A stretch of 44,126 nucleotides of DNA from Alphaproteobacteria bacterium. GTDB lineage: Bacteria; Pseudomonadota; Alphaproteobacteria; UBA9219. The notes under the pieces were generated by a model. It searched no databases. It had not been told where the DNA came from and worked only from the letters and a program-made list of their open reading frames with translations. The stretch spans positions 2,493-46,618 of the forward strand of contig JAQUWX010000011.1 in the NCBI GenBank assembly GCA_028692635.1, given 5' to 3'. How positions within the stretch are numbered: the first letter of the stretch is position 1; every line of letters starts with the position of its first letter. This document shows, piece after piece, positions 33,496-43,241 of this stretch. Both the position numbers and the translations under genes were made by a program.

Positions 33496-36210
33496 TTACG
33501 ATTCGTATTTTTTTCGCCCATCCATTAAGGCGCTGCGCGATGTCTCGTATATGGATTCTATAAACTCGGTCAGCTCTATTACGCGCTGCTTTTCTCCGGC
33601 TTTTCCTGCGGCTTCCAGTTGGCGCATGGCATCCGATAGACGAAGCAACCCGCAACTGGCGCTGCTGCTTTTTATTGCGTGAGCTTCTTCCGACAGCTTA
33701 TTGTACTGCTCAAGAGAAAATTGTTCCTTCATGCGAAGATGCCGTCTTTCCAGATCGTCCAGAAATACTTGGGAAATTCTCAACATTGATGGCGTATCTA
33801 TATCCCCGGCCAAACGAGCCAACGCTTCCGGATCAAATATAGGCACAATTTCCGGAATAAGGGATTTTACCGACGCCGCAGATGGATCTTTTTCTTCCAA
33901 TGATGAAATATTACGTTTCGGCCTCTCCTCAGAAAGCCACTTCGATATGGTTTTCACAAATGCGTCATAATATAACGGCTTGCTTAGATAATCGTTCATG
34001 CCCGCAGCGATGCACTGCTCCTTGTCGCCCTTCATAACATGCGCGGTAAGCGCTATGATGGGAATGTCCTCATACTCTTTCCCTAATCCGCGGATAATTT
34101 TGGTCGCCGACAGCCCATCCATTTCCGGCATGGATACGTCCATCAATATAATGTCATATCGCCTGTTTTTAACTTTATCTACAGCTTCTTGTCCGTTGCT
34201 TACAACGTCCACGCTGAACCCTGCTTTTATTATATAACGAGACGCCACAAGCTGATTTACAGGATTGTCTTCAGCAAGAAGCACGACAATTTCAGAATCC
34301 TCGGAAACGCTGGAGCTTTTTGCCACTATCGTTTCAACCGTTAAAACGGGAAGAGCAGGTTGCGCCGTAGCCTCAACCATCTCTGCTACAGGCAGGCTTT
34401 CTCCTTTGCCTTCATCGGCTTTCTTATCAAATTGCAATGGCAGCATAAACCAGAATTTACTTCCATGCCCCGGGCGGCTTTCCACGCCAATTTCGCCATT
34501 AAGCAGTTTTACTATTTGTTTGCTGATCGCAAGCCCTAAACCAGTTCCCCCAAACCTGCGGGTAAACGATTTTTCAACCTGATAAAACTCGCTGAATAGT
34601 TTGCTTTGATCCGCGATGCTTATGCCGATCCCAGAGTCTATTATCTCAAAACGTATCAGCGCTATATCTTCATCTGCGCTTGACGGATTGACCAGATAGA
34701 AAATCCTTAGCTCTATGTTGCCTTTTTCCGTAAACTTTATGGCGTTCGATATAAGATTGAGAATTACCTGCCTTATTCTTCCGCTATCGCTTTTCAGAAC
34801 GTCAGGCGTGTCGCTTGTTATAGTGCATAGAAGGCTAAGCCCTTTGGTCGCAGCAACCGGCTGCATAAGCTCAAGAATTTCCTTAATAAGCCGCCTTAGA
34901 GAAAATGACATTATTTCTATATCAAGTTTTCCGGCTTCCATCTTGGAGTAATCAAGGATGTCATTAACAATCTCAAGCAATCGCTTGCCGGAAGTTTGCG
35001 CTATATCGACCAACTTACGCTGATCGTCGTTAACAGGGGTGTCTGCCAGCAAATCCATTATGCCAATCATGCCGTTTATCGGAGTCCTAAGCTCATGACT
35101 CATCGCCGCAAGGAAATGTCCTTTGACGTTAACAGCGCGTTCAGCTTCTTCTTTGGCTATCAATAGAGACTCCTGCGCTTCCTTTATCGAGGAAATGTCA
35201 GTAATCATCGATATGAAATGAGAAACCTGTCCGTCTTTTTGCACAACAGGCGCCGAGTTCCAATCGCTCCAGAAAGCGGTGTTGTCTTTGCGGTATATGA
35301 GAAGCGTCGTTGTAATGGACTTCCTGTCTATAAACGCTTGCCATATATCCTTCATCGCTTTCGCGTCAGTATGAAGACCAAGTAGAAAACACGGCGGCTT
35401 TCCAATAATGTCGCCCACGTCGTAACCGGTCATGTTCGTCAAAGCGCGATTGATAAAAACAACCGGTAGATCAGGATCTAATAAGTTTCTTATTATAACT
35501 CCAACTTGTATCGACTGAAGGGCTGCGGCAAATAGCTCATTGCTTTGTTGCGCCAGACGCGCTTGCCTGCTTTCGTTTCTATATCTTCTGGCGTTGTGAA
35601 ATAAAAATGCCGCAAGAACGGCAAAGGCTATCCATGTCAAAATTAACAACGCCATGCGCTGTGAATCTTTCTGCTGTAATACGTTAAGCAGGTTGAACAT
35701 TTCCACTCTGTGGAGAAGCTCCACCTGATTGTTAAATTCCGATACGTCTTCTATGAATACCGAGACAGTCCGTTTTAATTCGGATACCTTTCCAACATCA
35801 TAGGCATTTAAAGAGTCCGCCTGCTTATTAATTGAATCCACGACAACTTTAAAATTGTGCCTCTGCGCTATATCTATTGCTTTTCCATAAATAGCTTCCG
35901 AGCTATTTTCACCGCTGAAATAATCGTCAAGATTTTTAAAATCGCGCCACACGTTTTCCAGATTCTTTTTAAGAACCTCCAACTGCTCGGGCGAATTGTT
36001 GGTGGTCGAGTAGATATCCAGCTCATGCCTGGAGATAAGCAGAGACTCATAAAGATTTTCCCCAAGTCCCGGAGCCTCGTCGCTTAAAATGAGAAGGATA
36101 AGGCTGTTGTAGTGATTTGTCTTATGCTCTGTAAACAGAGTCAGGCATACCATCAGCAAAATCAGCAATGAGGGTATTATGAAAAGGGGATGCGAGATTG
36201 TGCGTAGCAC
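33496..36210 (-). CDS. Membrane hybrid histidine kinase (PAS-HisKA-HATPase-REC-Hpt)
   Basis: A 904-residue BarA/ArcB-like hybrid kinase. TM1 (about 8-28) and TM2 (about 186-206) flank a 155-residue helical periplasmic sensor. A PAS domain (about 225-345) and HisKA (H372 in AAMSHELRTP) follow. The HATPase N box is LNLISNAIKF and the G box FGGTGLGLAIS. The receiver domain (about 641-760) has phosphoacceptor D691 in LMDVSMPEMDG, and the C-terminal Hpt has H844 in EEAHAIKSSSASCG. The full His-Asp-His relay is present, so the output must be a separate response regulator, which is not in the window. It lies 69 bp upstream of the Cdc48-like gene on the same strand. Confidence 0.93.
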   Translation of the reverse strand: MLRTISHPLFIIPSLLILLMVCLTLFTEHKTNHYNSLILLILSDEAPGLGENLYESLLISRHELDIYSTTNNSPEQLEVLKKNLENVWRDFKNLDDYFSGENSSEAIYGKAIDIAQRHNFKVVVDSINKQADSLNAYDVGKVSELKRTVSVFIEDVSEFNNQVELLHRVEMFNLLNVLQQKDSQRMALLILTWIAFAVLAAFLFHNARRYRNESRQARLAQQSNELFAAALQSIQVGVIIRNLLDPDLPVVFINRALTNMTGYDVGDIIGKPPCFLLGLHTDAKAMKDIWQAFIDRKSITTTLLIYRKDNTAFWSDWNSAPVVQKDGQVSHFISMITDISSIKEAQESLLIAKEEAERAVNVKGHFLAAMSHELRTPINGMIGIMDLLADTPVNDDQRKLVDIAQTSGKRLLEIVNDILDYSKMEAGKLDIEIMSFSLRRLIKEILELMQPVAATKGLSLLCTITSDTPDVLKSDSGRIRQVILNLISNAIKFTEKGNIELRIFYLVNPSSADEDIALIRFEIIDSGIGISIADQSKLFSEFYQVEKSFTRRFGGTGLGLAISKQIVKLLNGEIGVESRPGHGSKFWFMLPLQFDKKADEGKGESLPVAEMVEATAQPALPVLTVETIVAKSSSVSEDSEIVVLLAEDNPVNQLVASRYIIKAGFSVDVVSNGQEAVDKVKNRRYDIILMDVSMPEMDGLSATKIIRGLGKEYEDIPIIALTAHVMKGDKEQCIAAGMNDYLSKPLYYDAFVKTISKWLSEERPKRNISSLEEKDPSAASVKSLIPEIVPIFDPEALARLAGDIDTPSMLRISQVFLDDLERRHLRMKEQFSLEQYNKLSEEAHAIKSSSASCGLLRLSDAMRQLEAAGKAGEKQRVIELTEFIESIYETSRSALMDGRKKYES

Positions 36211-36263
36211 TATGACTTAACTCCAGCCGTTTGATTGGACTCATAATACCAAGTTCATAGACA

Positions 36264-36283
36264 AAAACTTAACAATAAGTTTT
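36264..36283. repeat. AT-rich hairpin between priA and the hybrid kinase
   Basis: AAAACTTA and TAAGTTTT are perfect 8-bp arms around a 4-base loop, in the 89-bp gap after the priA stop and before the kinase start. It could be a weak priA terminator or an operator. Confidence 0.35.
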
Positions 36284-36299
36284 AACGCATACGCTTTTT

Positions 36300-38273
36300 T
36301 CACAGAAAGCTGTGAGGGTCTATATCAATCTGAAGTTTAAGCGCACGCGAAATTTTAATTCTCGAAACCCAGTCGCTTAAAACCTGGGACAGAACGACCG
36401 ACTTGTTCGCTCTTACCAACAGACGGTAGCGATATCGGCCCCTAAGTATCGAAAAAGGCGCAGGAGCTGGCCCTAAAACCCGGATTCTGCTGTCTTGCGG
36501 AGCGGCAGAGGCTATCTGTTGAATCGCAATTATCACCTGTTTTTGATCCCGTCCGGTTACGGTGATATTCGCCAATCTTGTAAATGGCGGAAGATGGTAT
36601 GCGCGCCTCTCATTTAGTTCGGCTTCCATAAATGCGTCTCGATCTCCCTTTACCAGCGCTTGCATAACTGGGTGTTCAGGGGTCGTGGTTTGCAAAAGCG
36701 CTCGGCCTGCATTTTCTTCTCGTCCGCTTCTTCCTGCTACTTGCTGTAATAGTTGAAATGTGTGCTCGGCGGCGCGGGGATCGCCTCCGCTCAAGCCAAG
36801 ATCGGCATCTATAACCCCCACCAACGTAAGTCGAGGGAAGTGATAGCCTTTTGTCATTATTTGAGTGCCTATTAAAAGATCTATCGACCTGTCTTTCATC
36901 TGCTTTATGAGTTCTTGCGCAGCCTTGGGACCGGAGAGAGTATCACTCGCCATAATTGCGCAACGCACTTCCGGCAGGCGCTGTTTTACTTCCTCGGCTA
37001 TTCTTTCGACTCCGGGTCCGCATGCGGCGAAATTGTTCTCGGCCTTGCATGTCGGGCAGGCTTTGGGTTGATAGGCGCTGTAGTCGCAATGATGGCAATG
37101 CAGTTTCCCGGATTTTTTATGCTCGATCAGCCAGCTTGTGCAATTGGGACACTGCAATCTGTGTCCACATGAGCGGCATAATGTAAGAGGGGCATAACCT
37201 CGGCGATTTAGAAACAGCATGGCCTGATGGCCTTGCGCGAAAGCGCTTTTTAGCTCCTCAAATAACGGAGCGCTTATGAATTCCCGGACGTTCATTTTTT
37301 CTTTGCGCAAATCTATGAGACTTATGAACGGCATTTTTGCTCGGCCAAAGCGCTCGCTTAAAACTACGTGCTTATATTTGCCCTGCTTTACGTTGTTCAA
37401 AGTTTCAAGCGACGGAGTAGCCGAAGACAATATTATCGGGATCTTTCCTATGTGAGCGCGGACAACCGCCATATCGCGGCCATGATAAATTACTCCTTCT
37501 TCTTGTTTATATGCAGCCTCGTGTTCCTCATCGACTACGATCAGCCCCAGGTCCTTATATGGCAACATAAGCGCTGAACGCGCTCCCAATATAAATCTTG
37601 CCTGGCCTTGCGCAATCGCGTGCCAGTTTAGCCTTCTTTGCTTGTCGGATAATTCCGAATGCCATTCAGTCGGACGCTCGCCAAAGCGCTCGGCAAATCT
37701 GTCTATCAGCGCCGATGTCATGGCAATTTCAGGGAGAAGCACCAGAACCTGTTTGCCTTGCCTTAATGCTTCAGCTATCGCCTCGCAATACACTTCGGTT
37801 TTGCCCGATCCCGTTACGCCATCGAGAAGAGTCACGCTGAAGCAATCGGCTTTTACGTCGTTCACTAATTTTAGAGCAGCCTGTTTTTGAGCGTCGGTTA
37901 ATTCCGGTTGATGATAATCAGGATCCGGAGGCTTAAAAGAAAGGCGATCTTTATCGGTAAGCACTCGCCATTTGCTTCCTAAAGCCATTTTCAGGACAGC
38001 TCCTTTGGGAGTTACCGTGTAATTAGCCATCCAGTCTATGAAATCTCTGGTTGCTTTCGGTAAAGGCAAAACATTAAGTATTTGCCCTATTGGCTTGAGT
38101 TTATTGAGAGGAACGGAGTTATCGCTATCTCCCCATACAACCCCGACTACATATTTTTTGCCTAAAGAAACTTCCACAAACGATCCCTTAGGCGCCAAAA
38201 GTCCTTCTGGCACCGTATAATCATAGCCGTTACCTATGGGCATTGGCAGAAGGACTCGTACTGTGTGTTTCAT
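36300..38273 (-). CDS. priA: Primosomal protein N' (replication restart helicase PriA)
   Basis: A 657-residue superfamily 2 helicase that recognises stalled forks and reloads DnaB. The N-terminal 3'BD domain (VRVLLPMPIGNGYDYTVPEG) is followed by Walker A GVTGSGKT (152-159), the DEEH box, LSSATPSLE, the zinc-binding insert with eight cysteines (CRSCGHRLQCPNC, then CHHC and CPTC), motif V GTQIMTKGYHF and motif VI QVAGRSGR. It is a little shorter than E. coli PriA (732), as is usual outside gammaproteobacteria. Divergent from the aldolase gene. Confidence 0.96.
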   Translation of the reverse strand: MKHTVRVLLPMPIGNGYDYTVPEGLLAPKGSFVEVSLGKKYVVGVVWGDSDNSVPLNKLKPIGQILNVLPLPKATRDFIDWMANYTVTPKGAVLKMALGSKWRVLTDKDRLSFKPPDPDYHQPELTDAQKQAALKLVNDVKADCFSVTLLDGVTGSGKTEVYCEAIAEALRQGKQVLVLLPEIAMTSALIDRFAERFGERPTEWHSELSDKQRRLNWHAIAQGQARFILGARSALMLPYKDLGLIVVDEEHEAAYKQEEGVIYHGRDMAVVRAHIGKIPIILSSATPSLETLNNVKQGKYKHVVLSERFGRAKMPFISLIDLRKEKMNVREFISAPLFEELKSAFAQGHQAMLFLNRRGYAPLTLCRSCGHRLQCPNCTSWLIEHKKSGKLHCHHCDYSAYQPKACPTCKAENNFAACGPGVERIAEEVKQRLPEVRCAIMASDTLSGPKAAQELIKQMKDRSIDLLIGTQIMTKGYHFPRLTLVGVIDADLGLSGGDPRAAEHTFQLLQQVAGRSGREENAGRALLQTTTPEHPVMQALVKGDRDAFMEAELNERRAYHLPPFTRLANITVTGRDQKQVIIAIQQIASAAPQDSRIRVLGPAPAPFSILRGRYRYRLLVRANKSVVLSQVLSDWVSRIKISRALKLQIDIDPHSFL

Positions 38274-38361
38274 GCTTTCTCGTATTTGCTTGTATTGCGC
38301 GAGGATATCCTCATGCTATTTAGGAGTATAGACTCAATTCAACCCTAGTGGAGACTTGGCC

Positions 38362-39027
38362 GTGAAATTTTTTGTCGATACCGCCGATTTGAAAGATATT
38401 AAAGATCTTGCTGAAACCGGGCTTTTGGATGGCGTTACCACCAATCCTTCTCTAGTCGCCAAGTCAGGGCATACCAATTTCATCGAGCTGGTTCGCGAAA
38501 TCGCATCCATCGTTCCTGGCCCGGTCAGCGCCGAGGTGGCCGCTCTCGATTATGAAACTATGCTGGCTGAAGGCAAATATCTTGCGAAGATCGCAAAAAA
38601 TATCGCTGTTAAGGTTCCTCTTACTCCGGCTGGACTGAAAGTCTGCAAGCAGCTTTCGGGGCAGGGGACTATGGTGAATGTCACGCTGTGCTTCTCGGCG
38701 GCTCAGGCAATTCTGGCGGCAAAGGCTGGCGCTACTTTCGTTTCTCCGTTCGTCGGACGCCTGGACGATGTCGGACAAAGAGGCATGCAGCTTATCGAAG
38801 ATATCTGCACCATATATAATCACTATCCCAACTTTAAGACTGAAGTGCTTGTCGCTTCGGTGCGCAATCCCATGCATGTCGTCACGGCGGCTAAGCTTGG
38901 CGCTCATGTCGCGACTATTCCTCCAAACGTCATCCGCCAGTTGTTCAATCATCCATTGACCGATAAGGGCGTTACTCAATTCGTGGCCGATTGGGCAAAG
39001 ACTGGTCAAAAAATTCCAACCGCTTGA
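38362..39027 (+). CDS. Transaldolase / fructose-6-phosphate aldolase family protein
   Basis: A 221-residue small TIM-barrel enzyme of the FSA/TalC subfamily. [14 protein letters not shown] opens the protein; [13 protein letters not shown] and the Schiff-base lysine K84 in [10 protein letters not shown] follow. SPFVGRLDD and the C-terminal [15 protein letters not shown] are also present. Bacterial members act mainly as transaldolases in the pentose phosphate pathway. The GTG at 38362 is preferred since GGAG (38350-38353) is correctly spaced and family members begin MKFF; TTG at 38356 would sit too close. xerC starts 5 bp after its stop. Confidence 0.92.
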   Translation: MKFFVDTADLKDIKDLAETGLLDGVTTNPSLVAKSGHTNFIELVREIASIVPGPVSAEVAALDYETMLAEGKYLAKIAKNIAVKVPLTPAGLKVCKQLSGQGTMVNVTLCFSAAQAILAAKAGATFVSPFVGRLDDVGQRGMQLIEDICTIYNHYPNFKTEVLVASVRNPMHVVTAAKLGAHVATIPPNVIRQLFNHPLTDKGVTQFVADWAKTGQKIPTA

Positions 39028-39032
39028 AGAAA

Positions 39033-39986
39033 ATGGCTGCATCAGCCGGTATAGACACCCTTCCAATAGCGGCGGATTTGCAGGACGTTCTGCTTCGCTG
39101 GCAAAAATGGCTTAGTAACGAAAAACGCGCTTCGCCTAGAACTTTGGAGTCGTATCGGTTCGATGTTTTCAATCTTCTGAAATTTCTGAGCGGTTATCGC
39201 GGCGGACAGATAAAGCTGGCTGTGCTTGGCGACCTTACTTTAACGGACTTTCGCGCATGGTTGGCTAATTGCGCGGAGGAAAATCTCGAAGCCGCATCCA
39301 GAGCGCGAGCAATCGCCGGAGTGCGAAACTTTTTCCACTGGCTCGACCGTATGGGAATTTTGCGCAACGAGGCGATTGACCTTCTTAAAAGTCCAAAGAC
39401 TCCCAGACGCCTGCCCAGGCCAATTTCCGAAGGCAGCGCTTTGGATATCGTGGAGCTGGCAAAAAACGACTCCGCAAAGCCATGGATAGGTTTGCGCGAT
39501 GAGGCTTTGTTCACTCTGCTTTATGGAGCAGGGCTTCGTATAAGCGAGGCTCTTGGATTGAAGCACTCGGATCTCGCGCAGAAGGACCGCATTGTCGTTA
39601 AAGGTAAGGGCAATAAACAGCGGCAGGTTCCTTTGATGCCTATAATTCAAGAAAGCTTACGACACTATATAAAAGCTTGTCCGTATCCTTCTTCTTCAAA
39701 ATCGGCAGTGTTTCTCGGTTCGCGTGGAGAGGCTCTTAATCCCGGCGTCGCTCAACGACAACTGCGACAGCTGCGCCGCGATCTTGGACTGTCAGATAGC
39801 GTTACTCCTCACGCTCTACGGCATAGCTTTGCCACACACATGCTTGCATCCGGGGCCGATCTGCGCAGCCTTCAGGAGCTTTTGGGACACAGCTCGCTTT
39901 CCACTACGCAGCTATACACAAAGATAGAATCTTCAAGACTTTCAGAGACTTATCGCCTCACTCATCCACGGGCAAAGGGCAAATAA
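39033..39986 (+). CDS. xerC: Tyrosine recombinase XerC
   Basis: A 317-residue tyrosine recombinase that with XerD resolves chromosome dimers at dif. The N-terminal SAM-like domain has ASPRTLESYRFDVFNLLKFL. The catalytic set is R169 (GAGLRISEALGL), lysine in VVKGKGNKQRQVP, H260xxR263 (TPHALRHSFATHML), H286 (LLGHSSLSTTQ) and Y295 (LYT). The C terminus ends HPRAKGK, as XerC often does. The ATG at 39033 is chosen because an earlier ATG at 38991 lies inside the aldolase gene. It probably shares a transcript with the aldolase. XerC rather than XerD is inferred from sequence style. Confidence 0.9.
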   Translation: MAASAGIDTLPIAADLQDVLLRWQKWLSNEKRASPRTLESYRFDVFNLLKFLSGYRGGQIKLAVLGDLTLTDFRAWLANCAEENLEAASRARAIAGVRNFFHWLDRMGILRNEAIDLLKSPKTPRRLPRPISEGSALDIVELAKNDSAKPWIGLRDEALFTLLYGAGLRISEALGLKHSDLAQKDRIVVKGKGNKQRQVPLMPIIQESLRHYIKACPYPSSSKSAVFLGSRGEALNPGVAQRQLRQLRRDLGLSDSVTPHALRHSFATHMLASGADLRSLQELLGHSSLSTTQLYTKIESSRLSETYRLTHPRAKGK

Positions 39987-40057
39987 ATTCATGGAATTAC
40001 TTGCAGGATTTTACTCTAATATCCGTGGGCTTTAGTTAATCTTTTGCGGGTTTTGCT

Positions 40058-40936
40058 GTGAAGTATGCGCTTTATGAAATTGCTCCGGGAGTTACGAAAA
40101 AAATTCTTCTGAAGGAGCTTGTTCACACAGTTGGGTCAACCGATCCTAAAAAACTGTCCGCTTCAGGTATTCGCTGTCCTGACTGCGGAGCACAAGTTCA
40201 TGTTTACGATGTTCTAGGAGCGCTCGGTTTTAAAACTGCATCTAAAGAAACGACGCGAAAAGTTGGTTTTCACCATGCCGATCACATGGCAGGAGAGAAT
40301 TGCCCAAGCGCATATGATAAAAATGATCCAAGATATCTGGATATAAGAGCAAATAATTCATTCAATATAGATGCCAAAAGACAGATAGAAAAGATTCTGC
40401 TTTCCCCAGAAATACGGGCAAATAATCTTAAAGTGTTGGGCTTCTTTATTGGAGAGGCCGATCTCACACATGAAAGACTTGCCTGCATAGATAAATTTTC
40501 AGAGAAAAAACTTTATCATATGGAAGCTCTTGAGCATATGCCTTGGATGCTCCCTTATATGCAGGTCATTATGGAGGGGCATTTTGATTTTACTTTCGAT
40601 AGTGGAATAACAAGAAAAATAACCTATGTCGGAGATAAAAAAGTATCCTGGGAATTTTATTCCGATGGTGGAGAAATTTATTCTATTTCGTCGCCAAGGA
40701 TACTCAAAAAATGTTTTGTAAATAAAAATGGAAGCCTTACTCAACTGGTTAATCCCAGCAGTAAAAAACCTGTAGAATATGAAATCTCGAAAGCTGGATG
40801 GGAACAGTTGGTTAAAATGGACAGGCCAGCTCCTGCCTTCTCAAGGCAGGCTTCCTACATATTGGGAAACAAACCGCCAAATAAAAAGGCAACAAGAACG
40901 CCCCAATTTGTCCAAGGAGCGCTTTTGTTTCAATAA
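40058..40936 (+). CDS. Unknown protein with CoiA-like zinc-ligand pattern, 292 aa
   Basis: No family is assigned with confidence. The N-terminal 90 residues show CPDC (C40, C43), then FHHADH (H72, H73, H76) and a downstream Cys (C82, GENCPSAYD). A Cys pair, His pair and Cys in this order recall the zinc-binding module at the start of CoiA-like nuclease proteins; no nuclease motif is evident further on. The rest looks like mixed alpha/beta (about 120-230, then MQVIMEGHFDFTFDSGITRK) with a basic tail. It starts with GTG. It stands alone between xerC and prfB, and its composition is more AT-rich than its neighbours. Confidence 0.55.
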   Translation: MKYALYEIAPGVTKKILLKELVHTVGSTDPKKLSASGIRCPDCGAQVHVYDVLGALGFKTASKETTRKVGFHHADHMAGENCPSAYDKNDPRYLDIRANNSFNIDAKRQIEKILLSPEIRANNLKVLGFFIGEADLTHERLACIDKFSEKKLYHMEALEHMPWMLPYMQVIMEGHFDFTFDSGITRKITYVGDKKVSWEFYSDGGEIYSISSPRILKKCFVNKNGSLTQLVNPSSKKPVEYEISKAGWEQLVKMDRPAPAFSRQASYILGNKPPNKKATRTPQFVQGALLFQ

Positions 40937-40994
40937 GCTTGCTTGTTCTGCCGTTTTTTATATATTCACCGGATAATTTTATAGGGGAACACTT

Positions 40995-42105
40995 ATGCGC
41001 GCAGAAATAGCGTCGGCAGTTGCGGCGATCGAAAAATCGCTGGCCTTGCTGAGGAGGCATCTTTGACTACGATCAGGCCGTCATCCGTTTAGATGAGCTG
41101 TACGCTCTATCCGAAGATCCCGATCTTTGGAATAACTCCCAAAAAGCCCAATCCATCATGCGCGAGCGCACTCATCTTGAGCAAGCTGTGCGCGGATATC
41201 GTGAATTAAGCAGGGAGCTTAAAGATAATATTGATTTGCTCGCTATGGCCGAGGCCGAGGGCGATCAGGGTATGATTTTGGATGCCGAAAGCGCCATATT
41301 CAAAATAAAAATTTCCGCCGAAGAACGCGAGCTTGAGAGCCTGCTCTCCGGCGAAGCTGACAGTAACGATTGCTATCTCGAGGTGAACTCGGGGGCAGGA
41401 GGGACTGAGGCTCAAGACTGGGCGCAGATGATACTCAGGATGTATATGCGCTGGGGCGAAAAGCATAATTGCAAGATACTTCTTCTGGATGAAAACGTCG
41501 GAGAAGAAGCCGGGATCAAATCGTCTACTATACAAATATGCGGACATAATGCTTATGGCTGGCTAAAGACCGAGGCCGGAGTGCATCGGCTTGTGCGTAT
41601 AAGCCCTTATGACTCGAACGCTCGCCGTCATACCAGCTTTGCCAGCGTCGCTGTAAGTCCGGTTATCGACGATACAATTCAGGTCGATATTTTGGATAAG
41701 GATCTAAAAATCGACGTTTATCGCTCTTCCGGGGCAGGTGGGCAGCATGTCAATAAAACTGAAAGCGCTGTGCGTATTACTCATATGCCGACCGGGGTCG
41801 TTGTCGCATGCCAGCAGGAAAGATCGCAGATAAAAAATCGCGCCAAGGCTATGGAGATGCTGCGAGCTAAAATTTATGAGAAAGAGTTGAAGCGGAGAGA
41901 AGACGCCGCCGCAGTTCTTGAGGCTCAGAAAAGCGATATTGCCTGGGGACATCAGATACGCTCGTACGTTTTGCAGCCATACCAGATGGTGAAGGACGTT
42001 CGCACTGGCGTTGAGACTAGCCAGACGCAGGATGTGCTTGATGGAGATATAGACAAATTTCTGCAAGCGTCTTTAGCTCAACGCATCAAGGGCGCGGAGG
42101 AGTAA
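40995..42105 (+). CDS. prfB: Peptide chain release factor 2, with programmed +1 frameshift
   Basis: RF2 recognises UGA and UAA. The gene is split: codons 40995-41063 (23 residues, [20 protein letters not shown] then RHL) run into an in-frame TGA at 41064-41066. A +1 shift continues at GAC 41065-41067 ([17 protein letters not shown]...) for a total of 369 residues, normal for RF2. Seen downstream are the stop-codon recognition region [19 protein letters not shown] and the catalytic GGQ (248-250, [20 protein letters not shown]). RF2 thereby regulates its own synthesis. The 3' end overlaps the convergent miaA by 20 bp. Confidence 0.96.
41052..41067 (+). promoter_or_regulatory. prfB programmed frameshift site
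   Basis: The canonical element is present: an internal Shine-Dalgarno AGGAGG (41052-41057), a three-base spacer, then CTTTGAC with the slippery CTT and the in-frame TGA at 41064-41066. Low RF2 slows UGA decoding and favours the +1 shift. Confidence 0.95.
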
Positions 42106-42976
42106 AATAGTCTTTCCACTGGTTTCTGAACCAGGTGGATTGGCGTTTGGCGTAGTTGCGGGTGGACTGTTGGGCTTTGGTTATGGCTTCGTCTAAAGAT
42201 AATTTCCCTTCTAAATATTCTGTCAACTCTCGGACGCCTAGAATTTTCATTGAAGGGCAATCTTTGTCCAGGCTCATTGCCATCAGGCTGCGGACTTCCT
42301 CAACGGCTCCTTGATCGATCATCTTTAAGAACCGTCCGTCACATGCGGCATACAGCTCGTCGCGCTGGGGCATTATTAGAATTCTTTCTACGTTTAATCC
42401 TAAAGATTCCAGAATTCCGGGGTTCTTTCCTTGCTTTTGCCAGTGCTCTATCGGTTTGCCGGTGTGAAGCGCCACCTCATATGCGCGAATGAGGCGTTGC
42501 TTGTCATTGGGCTTTATGCGCTCGGCGCTTACCGGGTCTAATTTCAAAAGAGCGGCGCGAAAACCTTCGCTGCTTGATTTGTCATATAATTCCTGCGCTT
42601 TTATACGCGCAGATTCTGGAATGGGAGGAATGTCGGATAGCCCCCCGCAGAGCGCATTGAAATACATGCCCGTTCCTCCCACCAGAATAGGAACGCGCTT
42701 TCTTGCCAGAGTTTCTTTTATGGCTCCCTCAGCCAGTTCCAGCCATTTGCCCGCTGACGATTTAAATGACGGCGGGAAAACCTCATATAGTTCATGGGGC
42801 GCGGCTTTTTTCGCCTCGCCATCCGGTTGGGCTGTTAAAATTGGCAGTCCAGCATAGACCTGCATGGCGTCGGCGTTGATTATTACCCCGTTTACTTTAT
42901 GCGCCATATCAAGCGCCATGGCCGATTTGCCTGACGCTGTGGGTCCTCCGATAAGGTATATTGTCGGTTTTTGCAT
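42086..42976 (-). CDS. miaA: tRNA dimethylallyltransferase MiaA
   Basis: A 296-residue enzyme adding dimethylallyl to A37 of tRNAs that read UNN codons. It shows P-loop GPTASGKS (11-18), [28 protein letters not shown], the ERI..N..QR.IRA block and [10 protein letters not shown] near the C terminus. Length is typical. No good ribosome-binding site precedes the ATG. It is convergent with prfB and divergent from tatA. Confidence 0.95.
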   Translation of the reverse strand: MQKPTIYLIGGPTASGKSAMALDMAHKVNGVIINADAMQVYAGLPILTAQPDGEAKKAAPHELYEVFPPSFKSSAGKWLELAEGAIKETLARKRVPILVGGTGMYFNALCGGLSDIPPIPESARIKAQELYDKSSSEGFRAALLKLDPVSAERIKPNDKQRLIRAYEVALHTGKPIEHWQKQGKNPGILESLGLNVERILIMPQRDELYAACDGRFLKMIDQGAVEEVRSLMAMSLDKDCPSMKILGVRELTEYLEGKLSLDEAITKAQQSTRNYAKRQSTWFRNQWKDYFTPPRP

Positions 42977-43040
42977 GTCGTTTGTCTTATGGATCGGCTT
43001 TTGTTAGTGTCACGGCTATATCTTTATCATGGAGACTATC

Positions 43041-43241
43041 ATGGGTCTTAGCATTTGGCATGTTCTTGTTGTTCTTATTGTCGTTCTGGTCATCTTTGGC
43101 GCGGGCAAGTTGCCCCATGTCATGGGGGATCTTGGCAAGGGAATACGTAATTTCAAGGCCGGATTAACTGGAGACGCTGCGGATAAATCGGAGCCGACAC
43201 AGCAAATTTCCGATAAGACCGATGATAAGAAATCGTCCTGA
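43041..43241 (+). CDS. tatA: Sec-independent translocase subunit TatA
   Basis: A 66-residue pore-forming subunit of the twin-arginine translocase. A single N-terminal membrane helix (IWHVLVVLIVVLVIFGAGKL) with the FGAGKLP hinge leads into an amphipathic helix (HVMGDLGKGIRNFKAGL) and a charged tail. GGAG at 43031-43034 supports the ATG at 43041 rather than 43029. The stop overlaps tatB (TGATG). Confidence 0.95.
   Translation: MGLSIWHVLVVLIVVLVIFGAGKLPHVMGDLGKGIRNFKAGLTGDAADKSEPTQQISDKTDDKKSS

Noticed and set aside
41064-41066. TGA in prfB as evidence of a pseudogene
   Set aside because: It is the standard programmed frameshift with an internal AGGAGG and CTTTGAC; the shifted frame gives a full-length RF2.
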